Positions 44,361 to 56,079 of a DNA stretch of 64,000 nt are shown here, in pieces. The notes under the pieces were generated by a model. That model did not search any database and was not told the DNA's origin. It worked only from the letters and a program-made list of their open reading frames with translations. How positions within the stretch are numbered: position 1 is the first letter of the stretch; the number at the start of each line of letters is the position of its first letter. The translations under genes were made by a program, and so were the position numbers. Where the stretch lies: contig OZ020618.1 of the NCBI GenBank assembly GCA_963971575.1, positions 45,894,509 through 45,958,508 of the forward strand, in the 5' to 3' direction. Source of the DNA: Liopterus haemorrhoidalis. Lineage: Eukaryota > Arthropoda > Insecta > Coleoptera > Dytiscidae.

Positions 44361-46190
44361 GACAACTGTAATATTTGCTTTCGGTCCTACTAAATATGAG
44401 TCATAGATAATAAGACCTCAATTTTTAAAATTTGGTAAAAAAAATTACCCGTGATAAAAAAAAAATAATATTTTTTAGCATATTATTAAAAGCAGCCAAC
44501 TTTCTCAGTCCTGTGTAATTAACATAATACAGTAACAACGATTAAAAAGCTGATATCGCATTAAAATGTAAATTTTAAAATCATTTACTCTATTACTCTA
44601 AGTACTTAACTTTCAGTTAATACCCTACATCAAGCGCGCACTAAAGGGGGGCTCATGCCCCCCATGCACTCAGGAAGCACGTTTTTAAGGGACACATTTT
44701 TTCTTATAACTGAAGATGAGATCAACAAGAAAAAAATTCAGCTTCTGATCCCCTAAAAATTTTTGGCTTCTAAGCCCCTCCTCCCAAGAAAAATTCGCGA
44801 AAAGTGCGCACCTGCCTTACATTAAATTTAAAGATTTTTTTTACGATCTTTTAAATTAACCTGAGCAAAAATTCCGAGAATCATATTGCGATTCACATCA
44901 ATATGCATTACTTTAATTTTTTTAGATTCCCAAAACGGAAACAGGGTGAGCAACAAAATGTAATTTATTCGAAATTCTATTAAATTCTGTTTATAACGGT
45001 GGGTCGTTTTTCACATCGCACGATTAAAAATTAAAATAAAAATACGGCGAATAACTTATAAAAAAAAAAAAAAACAAAAATAAATCAATTTTATTTCTGA
45101 GGGGGGGTCAGTTGGGAACACAATCGGAAAGAAATCACGATCTCGCTGATGGGGGGTTCGTAAAAAATCACATAAATGCATTTATTCTTTCGTAGTTGGT
45201 TTGAAAACCATAGTTGTCACAACATTCGTTACGCAATTATTTTCATAGCTGTGAACATTGTCATTAAACGTTAAAACAGTCTATTAAATTTATTCACAAC
45301 GCATCGTGTACATTCTACTAAATTTGAAGCTGTGAATGCAGCTTTAGACTTTATTAAGTTATTGTCGCGCCCACTTAGGGGCTGTTACAAAGTTGAAATA
45401 TACCGCAAAAAATCCTTCCCTCAACACTAAAACTTTTTGCGTTTTTTTATTATAAATTTTCAGGGTGGAAGCTTTGGAAATGAGCACATTGTATATAGTG
45501 CCGGAGGTTTCGAAACAAAGAACTGCACCCGCCATAACTCGCAGGCGTTGGATAGCTAATTTAATGTTGAAAATAATTAATAAATGCTGAAACCTATCTA
45601 TTTGATAAATCAGCAATAAATGTAATAAACAGTAATAGCGTGTAATAAGTAAGATCAAACATACGAAATGTAAGACGGCAATTATATAAACGTGTTTGGT
45701 TAAACATGTGTCTATTCAGATGTCCACATTACATATGTAGATTCTTGTTTTCAATTTGCATAGAGAGTTAAATACAGCAATTTGGTGAAATCAAATGTGC
45801 TTTTTATAAGATATCATTCGATACGAATTCTAGTTTAATTAGGACAGCTGTCTTACCAATGACTCGTGTCTGTAGTTCGTTTTTGCACGATTCCAAAGGG
45901 GTTACCATTGGCGTTCCACATGACGATACAAATAAAATACAAATAAGTATTCTTATACACTTTGGTCTAACACCACTAAGTATTCGTAAAATTTTGATTT
46001 GTTTTATAAATGTGTAAATCTTGAATAATATATTAAGGTGATAATGTAGCGAACTCAAAAGTCATTGTTTGAGCGCGGGGTGCGGTGGCCAGGAGACTTA
46101 ATACGTCACAGGAGGTGTGGTAACAAATTCTCCCACCTCGAAGTAGCTTACAGGGAGAGGGAAAAGTGCACATATTTATAAAACAACCCA
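44361..46190. other. Unassigned DNA
   Basis: GGGGGG/CCCCCC-rich patch at 44640-44790 bounded by GCGCGCACT and AGTGCGCAC (44634 and 44804) may be a decayed short inverted-repeat element. A 99-residue minus frame at 45359-45658 has no recognised motif. Confidence 0.4.
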
Positions 46191-46196
46191 GGATTT

Positions 46197-49100
46197 TTCG
46201 GAACCGTAAAATATAAACTAAATATGTTCAAATCAATTTGAGGTTTTTTTTTTTAAACTTCTAGATATGAAAGAAAAATTTTGATTTATTTTTGATTTTC
46301 AATTTTACAGTGCTGAACTTTTTTTTTAACTTCACATCACTGTTACTCAGTAAATGAATAAAAATTACAAATGTTAACACTGGACCAGTCTATATAGTAA
46401 TTTTATCTTTAAAATAAGCCCTTGTATGTGAAAAGTGATTAATATTTATTACCAATTCTGATTTTACAGATACATTTGTAGAAATAATATTTTTTTTTAT
46501 CATCAAAAAATTATGTTAATAATCATTAATCTAATAATAATAATATGTGTGTAGAAGTTTCTCTCCAATTCCCCCCCCCCCCTGCTACGCCTCTGACCAT
46601 CATTGTAGACCGGTGGTTCTCAACATTTTTTTTGACTTACCCCTTGGCGTGTCAGAAATTTATTAAGCACCCCTAAAATTATAGTAGGAGAGATAAATAA
46701 GAAATTCAAAAAATAATTAGTAAAATAAAAAGTAATTGTAGATTCAGCCCTTTAGGGGTTAATAGGGCTAGGATAAAATTCTGATATACGTTTTTCGGTA
46801 CTTGCATGGGTAGTCTTTATAAGTAAATAGCAAGTAATTTTATATCTCAACAAACACAGGAAATACAACGGGATGTATAATTCGCCCCAATTGTAGATTC
46901 ACCCCTTTAGGGATTGATTAGGACAAAATCTTAAAACAAGTTTTTCGGCAATTGTAAGAGTAATCTTTGTAAGCAAAAATCAAGTCGATATCTCATTGGT
47001 CCTAATATTAAGGAATCCCTGAATTCACATTTCACCCCTTTTCACCCTTAATGGATGCAATTTTAAAAAACTGTCAATAACATTTCGAGATATTTTAAAA
47101 ATACACATATGTGCCAAAAAGTAATTTTATATCTCAACAAACACAGAAAATACAACGGGATGTATAATTCGCCCCAATTGTAAATTCACCCCTTTAGGGG
47201 TTGATTAGGACAAAATCCTGAAATAAGTTTTTCGACAATTGTATTGACAATTGTAGTCGATATCTCACTGGTCCCAAGAGATATTAAGGAATCCCTGAAT
47301 TCACATTTCACCCCTTTTCACCCTTAAGGTATGCAATTTTAAAATACTGTCAATACCATTTCTAGATATTTTAAAAAGACACATATGTGCCGAAAAGTAA
47401 TTTTATAACTCAACAAACACAGGAAATACAACGGGATGTATAATTTGCCCCAACTGTAGATTCACCCCTTTAGGAGTTGATTAGGACAAAATCCTGAGAT
47501 AAGTTTTTCGGCATTTGTATGGGTAATCTTTGTAAGCAAAAATCAAGTCGATATCTCATTGGTCCTAATATTAAGGAATCCCTGAATTCGCATTTCACCC
47601 CTTTTCATCCTTAATGGATGCAATTTTAAAAAACTGTCAATAACATTTCGAGTAATTTTAAAAATACACATATATGCCAAAAAGTAATTTTATAACTCAA
47701 CAAACACAGGAAATACAACGGGATGTATAATTCGCCCCAATTGTTGATTCACCCCTTTATGGGTTGATTAGGACAAAATACTGAAATAATTTTTTCGACA
47801 ATTGTATGGGTAGTCTTTATAAGCAAAATGCAAGTCGATATCTCATTGGTCCCAAGAGATATTAAGGAATCCCTGAATTCACATTTCACCCATTTTCACC
47901 CTTAAGGTATGCAATTTTAAAAACCTGTCAATAATATTTCGAGTCATTTTAAAAAGACACCTATGTGCCAAAAAGTAATGTTGCAAATAAACGAACACAG
48001 GAAATACGACGGGATGTATAATTCACCCCGATTGTAGATCCGCCCCTTTAGGGGTTGATTAGGACAAATTCCTGAAATAAGTTTTTCAGCATTTGTATGG
48101 ATAATATTTGCAAGCAAACAATAAGTCGATATCTTATAGGTCCTAGGAGATATTAAGGAATCCTTGAAATCGCAGTTCTCCCTTTTTCAACCTTTAGGGG
48201 TGAAATATTAAAAAATTGTCAAAACCATTTCGAGATATTTTAAAAAGACATCTATATGCCGATAAGAAATGTTGCAACTAAATAAACACAGGAAATACGA
48301 CGTGATGTATAATTCACCCCGATTGTAGAATCACCCCTTTAGGGGTTGATTAGGATAAAATCCTGAAACACGTTTTTCGGAATTTGCATAGGTAGTCTTT
48401 GTAAGCAAAAACCAAGTCAATATGTTATTAGTCCTAAGAGGTATTACGGAATCTTGAAATCACATTTCACCTCTTTTCACCCTTAAGGGGTGAAATTTTA
48501 AAAAACTGTCAAAATCATTTCGAGATATTTTAAAAAGACACCTATGTGTCAAAAAGGAATGTTGCAACCAAACAAACACAGGAAATACGACGGGATGTAT
48601 AATTCACGCCGATTGTAGAATCACCCCTTTAGGGGTTGATTAGGATAAAATCCTGAAACACGTTTTTCGGAATTTTCATGGGTAGTCTTTGTAAGCAAAA
48701 ACCAAGTCAATATCTTATTGGTCCTAAGAGATATTAGGAATCCTTGAAATCGCATTTCATCCCTTTTCACTCTTTAGGGGTGAAATTTAAAGAAACAGTC
48801 AAAACGTTTCGAGATATCTTAAAAAGACACCTAAGTGCCAAAAAGGAATGTTAATACCCGACAAACACAGGAAATACGACAGGATATATAATTCGCCCCA
48901 ATTGTAGATTCACCCCTTCAGGGGTTGATTAGGACAAAATTCTGAAATAAGTTTTTCGGTATTTGTACGGGTTATCTTTGTAAGCAAAAACCAATTCGAT
49001 ATCTTATTGGTCCTAAGAGATATTAAGGAATCTTCGAATTCGCATTTCACCCCTTATCACCCTTTAGGGATGAAATTAAAAAAAACGGTCAATATGAATT

Positions 49101-49692
49101 TGTATTCTACCACGGAAAGAGCAAAGTCTAAAATAAAACACGTAAATTTGACATCACAAACTGTTTTATTCCAAAGATCTTCAGTTACCAATTTTTATAA
49201 AACAATAGAAAATTATTGAATAAGCATAGTCAACAGTTTATGTCTTACTAATTAAACACCAAATACAAAGATATGTGTAGAAAATTAAGGCGGAGCTTAA
49301 GACTCCCTCTACTATGACTAGATTAGTTTAAAACCACGCTACCAGATGGATGCATCTCTCGATGCTTGTAAATGCCAGTATTTCATATAAATAGTGTTTC
49401 GGTGTGGGTCAAAGAATTGGTGCTAAATATTAATTAATTTTCATAAACAAAGGCTCATTTTAAAGATAAAAGTACAATCTATAGGATTTCAGCTATGGAA
49501 TTTGCAATTGTTATTGATTTACGGAGTAACAGTGATGTGAAGTTACACAAAGTTTAGGACATTGTAAAACTGAAAATTAAAAATAAAACCAAATTTTAAC
49601 TCTGAAATCCAACGGGGCCAATCTTTATCTTCAAATTAAAAAAAAAATCAAATTGATCCGACAACATTTGGTTCAAATTCTTTGGCCCTTCC
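46197..49692. mobile_element. Inverted-arm element enclosing a tandem array
   Basis: The left arm (46197-46432) and right arm (49445-49692) are inverted copies, roughly 75 percent identical. Shared blocks include AACTTCACATCACTGTTACT on the left, mirrored near 49530 on the right, and TTTTAAAGATAAAA. Between them lie a hAT-like terminus (GGTGGTTCTCAACATTTT, 46612) and the 290-bp array. The design resembles Foldback elements, though no target duplication was found. Confidence 0.6.
46740..49090. repeat. Tandem array, about 290-bp unit, about 8.5 copies
   Basis: The landmark GATTCACCCCTTTAGGGGTT and variants recur at about 46742, 46902, 47183, 47459, 47743, 48038, 48328, 48618 and 48907. Spacing is 276-295 bp except the first (160). 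Each unit also has CAAACACAGGAAATACRACG and GTAAGCAAAAA and GATATCTYATTGGTCC. Units from 48038 on resemble each other more than the earlier ones, so expansion came in at least two phases. The unit matches the 3' UTR of the LINE at 8630-9826. Confidence 0.9.
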
Positions 49693-49694
49693 AA

Positions 49695-50510
49695 ATGCAC
49701 GTTTCCGTTGAGCGTAACCTAGGTACATTACGCTCTTAAAACTTTCCTTCAGAATCAATAACCCCGGTGAAGACTGTATGGCAGTCTCAATAAACGTTTA
49801 TTCAATCCACAAGATTGCTCAGATTGATCTGGTGGCTTCACAAGATTGTTAGGATTGCACAGATCTTGTTAAAATCGTAAGCAAAATAAGTCTGAAGTTA
49901 AGTAGTGACGCCTGGTGATGATAGCGCTAAATACAACTGTCAAATTTCTGTCGTTGATTACAACTGGTACCGCGTTTTGGTTTATAAATATAAGTTTATT
50001 AATTACCAATAATAGAGTGCAATCACAAACTACACATATTTCGTGCATTTTGTTATGTTCACATCACTTTCCAGTTAGCTGTAAGATTCAATTTACCCGC
50101 CCTAACCCCCACCACCAACAACATTAATCCAAGCAATCCTGCTAGATCATCAGATTGTTTAGAAATGCACGGAGCACTCTGACGGATCAATCGGATGGAC
50201 TAAAAATAAGCTATTACGTACGCTCCGACTGACCTTACGAACGGATCGGGAGCACTTGGATCACTCGGATTGATCTGACTGACTAAACGTAAATGCCTAA
50301 TGTACATTTAGTTTGTAATAAACCAGGCAAGTCAGAGTCGTGGAGTCGGAATCCATAGAAATTTTGGTTTATGAGAGTACGAGTTGGAGTCGGTAGAAAT
50401 GTACCACAAGACTGTACCGGGTGTTAAAAACCTAGATGCTGAAGCACCCAAAAAATTGTAATAAAAAAAAAAGTACCGACTCCAACCCCGACAACATCCA
50501 AATGGTCTTT
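49695..50510. other. Unassigned DNA
   Basis: Degenerate GGATTGATC/GATCAATC motifs recur in both orientations at 49815-50290. GAGTCGG/CCGACTCC pairs at 50335-50490 could be the ends of a short unidentified element. No coding. Confidence 0.4.
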
Positions 50511-50514
50511 ATTC

Positions 50515-50853
50515 ATGTTTTTTAAATTATCAAAACATTATAAATCTTTTACAATATATTTTTCTTTTCATTTAATTTCCCTGTGTTTCCTCCTGTGTCC
50601 CTCTCTTTCTTCCTATTCGCATTCCGTCTTCCCTCTTCTATCTCCTTGCTTTTTGTCTCCAGTTCGTTCGACCATCTTTCTCCCTTGCCTTCCTCAATCA
50701 TCAGTTAATTTATCTCTTCCTCCCAGGCTTCATGCTTTACCGTATCCACTTCTTCCTTACACATTCTGCAGAGCTTGTCCTCCATCTGGCTTTGACCAGT
50801 ATCTGTTATTCCGTTCTTCGTTGCTAATTATACTTAACTTATTAACATATTAA
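50515..50853 (-). pseudogene. LINE tail, FRCGxEER family
   Basis: Minus-strand text NEERNNRYWSKP, DKLCRMCKEEVDTVKHEA WEEE, then degenerate basic text. It corresponds to the knuckle region and 3' end of the LINE copies at 8630, 30222 and 42030. The purine-rich minus strand gives a misleading 112-residue frame on the plus strand. AATAAAG-like sequence near 50512 may be its 3' end. Confidence 0.6.
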
Positions 50854-51277
50854 CTTATTAACATATTTTTATCCCCCAAGTATACCTGATACAAAAATTT
50901 ATAAAAAAATACCTTTTCACGGCCAGGTTACTTTCAAAATAGGATCAAAATTAAAGAAATCCAATATAACCCCAGCCTTTTATAATAAACATACAATTAA
51001 AAATTTACTCGTTAATAATAAATTAGATAAAACTGATTTACACAACAAAAGTGGAGTTTATCAAGCATCGTGCCAAGATTTCTCAACAATATATATAGGC
51101 CAAACTGGTCGAAAATTTGCTACAAGATTTGGTGAACATTTGAAAGCCATCCAAAATAACAAAGTCGAACAGTCCAACATAGCAGAACATATGATCTCCA
51201 ATAATCATAACCTTTCCGTCAATGACTTCAAAATCCTACACATACACAATAAAATATTAACTCTGGAATTCCCTTAA
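50850..51277 (+). pseudogene. Penelope-like element, GIY-YIG endonuclease end
   Basis: An open frame of about 140 codons ending TAA 51275-51277. It reads IPDTKIYKKIPFHGQVTFKI, then KSGVYQASCQDFSTIYIGQT GRKFATRFGEHLKAIQ and SNIAEHMISNNHNL. KSGVYxxxCxxxxxxYIGQTGRxxxxRxxEH is the GIY-YIG nuclease domain that Penelope-like retroelements carry at the C-terminus of their reverse transcriptase; the Y, R and H/E positions are conserved. The reverse transcriptase is absent, so this is a 5'-truncated copy. The frame is undamaged over the nuclease, though it stops earlier than usual. Confidence 0.8.
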
Positions 51278-51442
51278 TGAATGACCAGATTGACGTTTAC
51301 AACTCACCCCTAATAAATCGGTAAATAACTTTTTTCCCTTTTTTCCCTTATCTGCTAATATGGTTTACACTTGTATTCCCTACCATAATATTTGTTCCCA
51401 CTGAATGTATTTGTTAAAAAATAAGTTTAGTTTGTAATTGAA

Positions 51443-51482
51443 ACTCCTGTTGATGGCGTCACTGCCGAAATACGTATAGAGT
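51443..51482 (+). ncRNA. Hammerhead-ribozyme-like motif in Penelope tail
   Basis: Order fits a type I hammerhead: stem I ACTC (51443) with GAGT (51479), core CTGTTGA, stem II GGC/GCC (51455-51457 with 51464-51466), GAA, stem III ATAC/GTAT (51470-51477), then A at the cleavage position. The core should be CTGANGA; here A6 is T, so activity is doubtful. Hammerheads are known in the terminal repeats of Penelope-like elements. Confidence 0.5.
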
Positions 51483-51534
51483 ATATTAAACTGATATTTG
51501 TGAAACTTACCGAGTGTTTTATTTATTAATCTTA

Positions 51535-52080
51535 AATTATACTTAACCTCGCTATCCTGACTCTACCCCCTGATTTTCCTTCCCCCCCCCCCCCTCCAAG
51601 TATCTGGGAATTCCGATTACACTTATCTCTTTATTATGTACTGATTTTATCATAAATATTGACTAAAATACTGATTTAAAAAATTTAAAAATACTGAGCC
51701 AATAATAGCAGTCTTTATTTTTTAATGTTGCACCCTATCAAATTAGGTTATTTCGTAACAAATTTTAGTTTAAAAATTGTCTTATTCTAAAAATTTGTAA
51801 CGAGTCGTCCATGTTACTCATTTAGCAAACCAAACTGTTGTTTTACAATTTTTTACACACCTGCATTGAAATTATTTAGACAGTTTAGATTTATAGTTAG
51901 TAGCTATTTAGACAAATAATGACACTCGTTTCCTTTACTCGTTAAAATTTTCTATAAAATATTGCACCCAATACCGGCTTGTTAACGACATCATGAAGCA
52001 AAGAAATGCGAGAAAAGGAAAGAGAGAATCATGAAATATTGATAAGAAATAAAAACGTGAAAAGAACGTTTGTCACTATA
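51535..52080. other. Unassigned DNA
   Basis: A poly(C) run at 51584-51595. Nothing else recognised. Confidence 0.5.
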
Positions 52081-52085
52081 AGTAA

Positions 52086-53186
52086 AAAAAATTGGTGTGA
52101 AGTGTGAATTTTCACACATTTCAGGGTTTTGCAGGTATTTAGTAACTGAATGATGATTATTTGGGATGCCAAAACAAATTTTATGTCAAAATATTTTTTT
52201 ATGAATTTTAATTCGAATGCCTATTACCATTATTTAAGTTTCTAAATATGTGCAGTATTTTTTTTACATATCAAGGTTCATTAAGATTTTGAAAATTGCG
52301 CCTATGGCTTCTATTGGTTGCTTAAATCATTAGCCCCGCCCTCTGATTTCGTATACATCAAACAGAATTAAATTATAATTTCAATACTTCCCACTGGTTA
52401 TTAAATTTGCGCTTTTAGAAATTAAATGCAATATTTTACCAAAATATAACTAGAATTTTGACAAAATAATTTAAACAAAAGAAAACTGCAAAAAAAAAAA
52501 ACAAAAAGAAATAAAATTGACAGGATTCGAACTCTAGTTTGCAAGTTACCTGTTTACAAATTCGAAAACCAATCACTAAACGCACATAGCTATGAGTGCT
52601 GACGTATCAACTTGGTTACATAGCGAATTAAATATTTAACATATTTTGGTTAAAAACACAAAAAATGCATTATTTTCCGAAAACATAATCGGATCAAAAA
52701 TTCCTGTTGTACTATTCCGGTTCACACCAATATACATTATTTAGAATTTTTTCAGATTTTTAGTTTAAACCATCTGGGCTACAGGGTGTGGGACAAAACT
52801 TTTTTTGCACAATTTTGACAAAAATCTTGTCAAAATAATTTATTTTGCAAAAATAAAATTTTGATCGTTAATCCACGTACTAAGGGCTTTCATTTGATAC
52901 CCTACTCAAAATTTAAAAAAAATATTTTTTTTTTCGTTGGGCACATATTTGTTTATATTTTTAGGGGGATATGTTTTTTAGATGTTTTAGTATTTTTCCT
53001 ATGTGCGGGTCAAAATGTTGCACAAGCATGCCAAATTTCAACTCTCTAGGTTTAGCCGTTTGGCTACAATTTTTACCGAACAGACAGACAGACAGACAGA
53101 CACACAGACAGACAGACAGACAGACAGACAGACGACAAAATGATGGTATAAGGGTTTTTTGGTCATACCTACAAAACCCTAAAAAC
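52086..53186 (-). mobile_element. Family H repeat, copy C (full length, about 1.1 kb)
   Basis: The mirror image of copy B: starts GTGTGAAGTGTGAATTTTCA, then CAGGGTTTTGCAGGTATTTA, and ends with a long (CAGA)n tract at 53082-53132 and GGTCATACCTACAAAACCCT. Similarity to copy B is high over the whole length (many runs of 20 or more identical bases), so the two probably come from one active lineage. It contains the tRNA-like boxes at 52515-52627 (GGATTCGAACTC and TCAACTTGGTTA on the plus strand). Frames over the GTCT tract are not genes. Confidence 0.9.
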
Positions 53187-53189
53187 GTC

Positions 53190-54080
53190 AAAACAATCGA
53201 GAATTTTTTATAGAAGGAAAATATTTATAGATTAGACTTTGGAATTTATTAGGATCAATATCGAAGAGGAATTAAGAGGATAATGTAGCTAGGATTCGGA
53301 CGACATAATCATGCATTTCTTTCGGCTATAGAATTTAGATACAGATACAAATACATATTTCATACTTGAAAAAGTATCTAGTTACTGTAACTAGATACAT
53401 TACAAAACTGCCACCCATCACAGCCGGACATCAAAATTTCCGAAGTTGCTGCTTGCGTTATGTGAGAATTCCACTTGACGATCATTATGTCTACTCTTCT
53501 ATTGGCCAGAGCTTACCAGTTCCAGGCCCTTGCATCTTTTTCCAAACTCATGCTGTTTCAATGGAAATTGGTTTGTACGTGATTTTACTGACGCAAAATT
53601 ATAATTCAGGAACGTCTAACACAACTGCTTCTAATATTTCTAAAACATGAATAATTTCATAATAAATTACAGGTGATGTTTCTATTTTACGTGGTTCTAT
53701 TTCATCACCTATCGAATAGATACAAGTAAGATATGAAATTTAAAAGAGATCACATGTATTACAAGGCAGGCTTTAAATCATAACTCGTTATCATTTAATT
53801 GAATGAAAGATTTAATAAGTGAGGTTGCATGTCAGTTAACATTCGGTAAAAACGACATTATACGCGATCCAGTGGAACGCGGAGTACATAAATCAAAATG
53901 TAGAGCTTGAAGGATTTTTAAAGCAATCTAATCGGGAGAATATATCTAAGTTGTTACACGGCAAGTACAGGACATGAAACGTATCCGAGTACTCGACGTC
54001 GTCGCTACTTTACGTCACTACTTCTATGTACTCAAACATGAAAAATTCCATACTACACTGCTGTAGTGTAGAACAGAAAA
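53190..54080. other. Unassigned DNA
   Basis: A 94-residue plus frame at 53366-53650 has no recognised motif. No element ends seen. Confidence 0.5.
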
Positions 54081-54089
54081 ATATAAAAA

Positions 54090-55900
54090 ATTCAATGAGT
54101 TTATACTGCGAAATATTATAGAAAGGAATATGGAATTAAACAATGACTTGTATGTGTGCTTTATTGATTATAGTAAAGCCTTCGATAATGTCAGTCATGA
54201 GAAATTATTACAGCTATTAAAAAACTTAGAAGTAGGTACTAGGGCGATTGAGCCTGGGAACCAAATCGCGACCGTGGGAATTTTCTTATCAGTGTGGCAT
54301 CCTTTGATGTGGCCGACACCTGGCCAGGTGTTAATTACACATGTGCAATCAGGTGACCTGATTTTAGGCTGGTGTGTTGCAGGCTAGCCTAAATTTTAGG
54401 CACAAAATAGGGAAAAAAAAAACTGTAAAAATTTCGACAGATAAAAACGGGTAAAAACAGCTACAAACAAGTAAAAACAGGTAAAAAAACAGGTCATAAC
54501 AGGTAACAAAGAGGTAAAAACAGGTAAAAGAGAGGTAAAAACAGTTTTCTGTACTATAACCTGTTTTTTACCTGCCTTAACCTGTTTTTACCTATTTTTA
54601 CTTGTTTTTTACCTGTTTTTACTTGTTTTTTTACCTGTTTTTACCTGCCTTAACCTGTTTTTACCTATTTTTACTTGTTTTTTACCTGTTTTTACTTGTT
54701 TTTTTACCTGTTTTGACCTGTTTGTACCTAAAATTTAGGCTAGCCTGCAACACACCAGCCTAAAATCAGGTCACCTGATTGCACACCTGTAATTAACACC
54801 TAGCCAGGTGTCGGCCACATCACAAGATGCCTAACTCATGAAAAAATTCCCACGGTCGCGATTTGGTTCCCAGGTTCAATCGCCCTAATATCTACTCTTA
54901 GATATTGATGGAAAAGACCTCAGATTGATAACTAATTTATACAGCGTGCAATCGTCAACAATAAAAATAGAACGTCTGTCAAATTTTATGAAAATTGAAA
55001 AACGAGTCAGGCAAGGGTGCGTCATGTCTCCTAACTTTCTTAACCTATACAGTGAACAGATATTTGAACAAATTAAAGATATAGTAGGAATAAAAATTGG
55101 AGGTAAAATGTACAATAATTTAAGATACGCCGACGATACAATGCTTATGGCAGAAACAAGAGACGACTTAATAAAACTAGTAAATAAAGTAAAAGTAATT
55201 AGTGAGGAATGGGGTTTAAAAACTAATATGGCAAAAACGGTATTCATGATAATTTCAAAACGGAGCAAAGACGATTGTAGGGACTTAATAATAGAGAATA
55301 ATATCAAAATTAAAAAAATAAATAACTACAAATACTTGGGTAGTATTATTAATGCAAATGGCAAGGAGAATATGGACATAAAGAAAAGAATAGCTCTAAC
55401 TAAAGTAGCATTTAATAAATAAAGACAATTTTTGGTGAAAATAATATAAATTGAGGGATAAAAAATAGGGTAATTAGTTGCTATTTGTGGAGTGTACTAC
55501 TATACGGATGCGAAAGCTGGACATTAAACAAACAATTAATCAGCAAACTAAATGCCTGTGAAATGTGGATATTAAGAAGAACATTAAAAATAAAGTGGAG
55601 CGACAAAATAAAAAACGATGATGTATTAAACAGGCTAAAAACAAAAAGACAAATTAGGAGCAAAATAAAAAGACAACAATTACATTTTTTCGGACATGTA
55701 ATCCGCTAAAGGGGTATAGAATAGGATATTTGTAGTGAAAAAATAAGTGGAAGGAGAGAAAGAGGACGTAAAAGAACAACAATTATTGATAATATAATAA
55801 GTGACACGGAAACAAAAACATTTAAAAGTTTAGTGAATTGTATGGACAACAGAAATTTGTGGTGTTCCATGGTTGCCGACGTCTGTACCATATATGGCAC
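54090..55900 (+). pseudogene. LINE reverse transcriptase, interrupted
   Basis: Before the insert the frame reads MELNNDLYVCFIDYSKAFDN VSHEKLLQLLK, the polymerase motif A with catalytic FIDYxKAFD. After it (from 54925): KRVRQGCVMSPNFLNLYSEQ, the LRYADDTMLM catalytic box with both aspartates, TNMAKTVFMI, NNYKYLGSIIN. A stop at 55422 and a gap lead to SVLLYGCESWTLNKQL (55491), KLNACEMWILRRTLKIKW, FFGHVIR, and then ERGRKRTTIIDNI and WCSMVADVCTIYGT near the C-terminus. The order and the tail (W-MVADVCxxYGT) fit an RTE-like LINE. Lesions: the 666-bp insert, a stop/frameshift near 55422 and another near 55709. The RT catalytic residues survive. Confidence 0.82.
54231..54896. mobile_element. Miniature Polinton/Maverick-like element (666 bp)
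   Basis: Flanked by a perfect 6-bp duplication CTTAGA (54225-54230 and 54897-54902). The TIRs are about 165 bp and begin AGTAGRTAYTAGGGCGATTG, ending CTACT. A 6-bp duplication, long TIRs and 5'-AG ends are together the hallmarks of Polinton/Maverick elements. The centre holds many diverged AACAGGTAAAAA units, in one orientation to about 54545 and in the inverse after that, so the whole element can fold back. No coding capacity. Confidence 0.7.
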
Positions 55901-56079
55901 ATGATTGATTGAATGCAATGAGATATATCACGTTGTAGTGTAATCAAGGAAACATGTAGTTTTGTGTGAGTTTAGGAAATAAGTGCTATTAATAATAATA
56001 ATAATAATCATAATAAATTCAATAGAGTTCAATTGAGTTACCAGTTCAGAGAAACGAGGGGAGAGAGACATATTGACAA

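Larger units (their letters stand above)
54085..56012 (+). mobile_element. RTE-like LINE, split by a Polinton-like element
   Basis: A 5'-truncated LINE running from the middle of its reverse transcriptase to an (AAT)n tail at about 55988-56010. Removing the insert and one CTTAGA copy restores a continuous reading across the joint. Confidence 0.8.

Noticed and set aside
44632..44815. Short element with GCGCGCACT / AGTGCGCAC ends
   Set aside because: Only nine bases pair and no target duplication is visible.
46740..49090. CRISPR-like array
   Set aside because: The unit is about 290 bp with no short repeat/unique spacer alternation, and the genome is eukaryotic.
50140..50290. Inverted GGATTGATC motifs as an element
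   Set aside because: The pairs are short and irregular, with no consistent ends.
50515..50853. 112-residue plus-strand protein
   Set aside because: It is the antisense of a LINE tail; the minus strand carries the conserved CRMCKEE motif.
52961..53213. Cys/Leu/Ser-rich frames over the GTCT tract
   Set aside because: Low-complexity translation of the microsatellite in family H; the same false frame appears in copy B.
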